Of a stretch of DNA of 7,838 bases, positions 6,613 through 7,838 are shown piece after piece. The DNA is taken from assembly GCA_039026975.1 (NCBI GenBank), contig JBCCLI010000319.1, positions 1 to 7,838 of the forward strand. The letters are read 5' to 3'. The notes beneath the pieces are model-generated. The model saw only the letters and a list, made by a program, of their open reading frames with translations. It did not search any database and was not told the origin of the DNA. Position 1 is the first letter of the stretch, and the number at the start of each line of letters is the position of its first letter. Position numbers and translations under genes: made by a program. The DNA is from JBCBKZ01 sp039026975 (lineage in GTDB: Bacteria; Bacteroidota; Bacteroidia; J057).

Positions 6613-7838
6613 ATGAATACGACTACAGCTACTAAACCCACTACGGGTGTGTCTTCTTCACATATACAGGAGAAGTTCGCTAAACTCAAGGAAAACCAAT
6701 TCAGGGTAGGAAATAGCACGCTTCGCGAGCGTAAAGCCAAGCTGAATGCTTTCCACAAAGCCGTATTGGCTTACCGACCTCAAATTAAAGAAGCGCTTTT
6801 TAAAGACTTCAGAAAGCACCCAAGTGAAGTAGACCTTACAGAAGTGTACCCTGTAACTAGTGAACTTAAGCATGCCAAGAGTCACCTGAGAAAGTGGATG
6901 GGAAAGCATCGTGCGAAAACGCCTCTATCCATGCTGGGTTCCAGCTCTTACATAAAGTATGAGCCTAAAGGTGTGGTCCTTATCATTTCCCCCTGGAACT
7001 TCCCTATCAACCTGACCTTCGGTCCAATGGTAGCTGCTATTTGTGCAGGAAATACGGTCATGATTAAACCCTCTGAGAATACCCCACATGCTTCAGCCAT
7101 TATGAAGAAAATAGTAGCGGAAGTATTTGATGAAAATGAAGTTACTGTAGTTGAGGGAGGGGTAGAAACTGCCACCGAATGTCTTAGCCTCCCATTCAAT
7201 CATATATTCTTTACGGGTGCTCCTGGTATTGGAAAAATTGTGATGTCCGCCGCAGCCAAGAATCTGACTTCTGTTACCCTGGAATTAGGCGGTAAATCGC
7301 CTACCATAGTGGATGAGACTGCTAATGTGGAAACAGCCGCTCGTAGAGTTGCCTGGGGAAAATACCTTAACAATGGGCAGATCTGTATAGCGCCTGATTA
7401 CCTCTATGTGCACAAAAAGGTAAAAGACAAGTTTGTAGCAGAAGTACAGAAAAATATTCAGGACTTCTACACAGAGGATGCTTCCAAAGAAAGTTCTTAT
7501 GCGAGAATGGTTAACGGTCGTCATTACGAGCGGGTAAAAAGCTATGTAGCAGACGCTGTGGAAAAAGGGGCTACTGTGCATGCAGGGAATACCTTTGATG
7601 ATAGTCAAAACTACATCGCCCCCACCATACTTACAGATGTGCCTCAGGATTCTGAAGTGATGAAGCATGAGATCTTTGGTCCCGTAATGCCCGTGCATGA
7701 ATATGAAGACCTGGACCATGTCATTGAAAAGGTGAATGAAAAAGAGAAGCCCCTGGCCCTGTATATCTACAGTAAGAACCAGAGTAACATAGACCACGTG
7801 CTTAATAATACCCGTGCAGGTGGAAGTTGTATAAACCA
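6613..7838 (+). CDS. Aldehyde dehydrogenase, ALDH3-type (partial, 3' end outside the window)
   Basis: The first 408 residues are visible with no internal stop; family members are usually about 450-470 residues, so only the C-terminal end is missing. The enzyme should oxidise an aldehyde to its carboxylic acid with NAD(P)+. The active-site set is complete: SPWNFP at 126-131 with the oxyanion-hole N129, the cofactor-loop motif G202-A-P-G-I-G207, the general-base E224 in LELGGKSP, the nucleophile C258 in GQICIAPDY, and E353-I-F355-G-P. The spacings N129-E224 (95) and E224-C258 (34) equal those of ALDH3 enzymes, and C-[IV]-A-P-D-Y is typical of that class. The substrate cannot be read; long-chain or lipid-derived aldehydes are common for the class. 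The ATG at 6613 is chosen because the next methionine (residue 95) is far too late; it adds a Thr/Ser-rich lead of about 15 residues before the conserved fold. There is no Shine-Dalgarno, only an A-rich leader. It is probably transcribed alone, after the upstream terminator. Confidence 0.93.
   Translation, partial: MNTTTATKPTTGVSSSHIQEKFAKLKENQFRVGNSTLRERKAKLNAFHKAVLAYRPQIKEALFKDFRKHPSEVDLTEVYPVTSELKHAKSHLRKWMGKHRAKTPLSMLGSSSYIKYEPKGVVLIISPWNFPINLTFGPMVAAICAGNTVMIKPSENTPHASAIMKKIVAEVFDENEVTVVEGGVETATECLSLPFNHIFFTGAPGIGKIVMSAAAKNLTSVTLELGGKSPTIVDETANVETAARRVAWGKYLNNGQICIAPDYLYVHKKVKDKFVAEVQKNIQDFYTEDASKESSYARMVNGRHYERVKSYVADAVEKGATVHAGNTFDDSQNYIAPTILTDVPQDSEVMKHEIFGPVMPVHEYEDLDHVIEKVNEKEKPLALYIYSKNQSNIDHVLNNTRAGGSCIN

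Noticed and set aside
6576..7797. Four open frames on the minus strand across the right end (6576-6758, 6658-6909, 6948-7199, 7285-7797)
   Set aside because: They lie opposite the aldehyde dehydrogenase gene, whose complete set of catalytic motifs shows the plus strand is coding. Their products look like random hydrophobic and serine-rich sequence.

Overview
The window looks like chromosomal DNA of a Bacteroidota bacterium, most likely from the Cytophagales side of the phylum. This is inferred from three things: a lipidated TamA-like outer-membrane assembly protein (a Bacteroidota trait) placed next to a TrmH/SpoU-family RNA methyltransferase, A-rich and mostly Shine-Dalgarno-poor gene starts, and a moderately AT-rich base composition (judged by eye, not counted). 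Nothing points to phage, plasmid, insertion sequence, CRISPR or tRNA/rRNA genes.

Layout. Bases 1-188 are non-coding and hold a likely terminator for the leftward genes. Bases 189-3116 carry a leftward pair: an RNA methyltransferase gene (3116 to 2355), then, 9 bp further on, a gene for a membrane-anchored NACHT-type P-loop NTPase (2345 to 189). At 3114-3117 the start codons of the methyltransferase and of the rightward tamL-like gene interlock in one CATG, so the two divergent genes share no intergenic spacer. The tamL-like gene runs 3115-5649. After a 33-bp gap containing a 16-bp perfect palindrome and a clear Shine-Dalgarno sequence comes an exported protein of unknown function (5683-6414). 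A hairpin plus T7 tract at about 6527-6560 probably ends that transcript. An aldehyde dehydrogenase of the ALDH3 type starts at 6613 and runs off the right edge.

How the genes relate. The methyltransferase (RNA modification), TamL-like protein (outer-membrane protein insertion) and aldehyde dehydrogenase read as housekeeping genes and are not an obvious pathway. The most unusual gene is the NTPase. It has one N-terminal membrane helix, a clear Walker A and a NACHT Walker B, a helical region ending in a STAND-like F-x-H-x-S motif, a short leucine-rich stretch, and about 200 C-terminal residues I do not recognise. Bacterial NACHT proteins are often immune sensors, but this one sits behind a housekeeping gene and not in a visible defence island, so its role is open. 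The other unknown is the exported, cysteine-containing protein behind the tamL-like gene.
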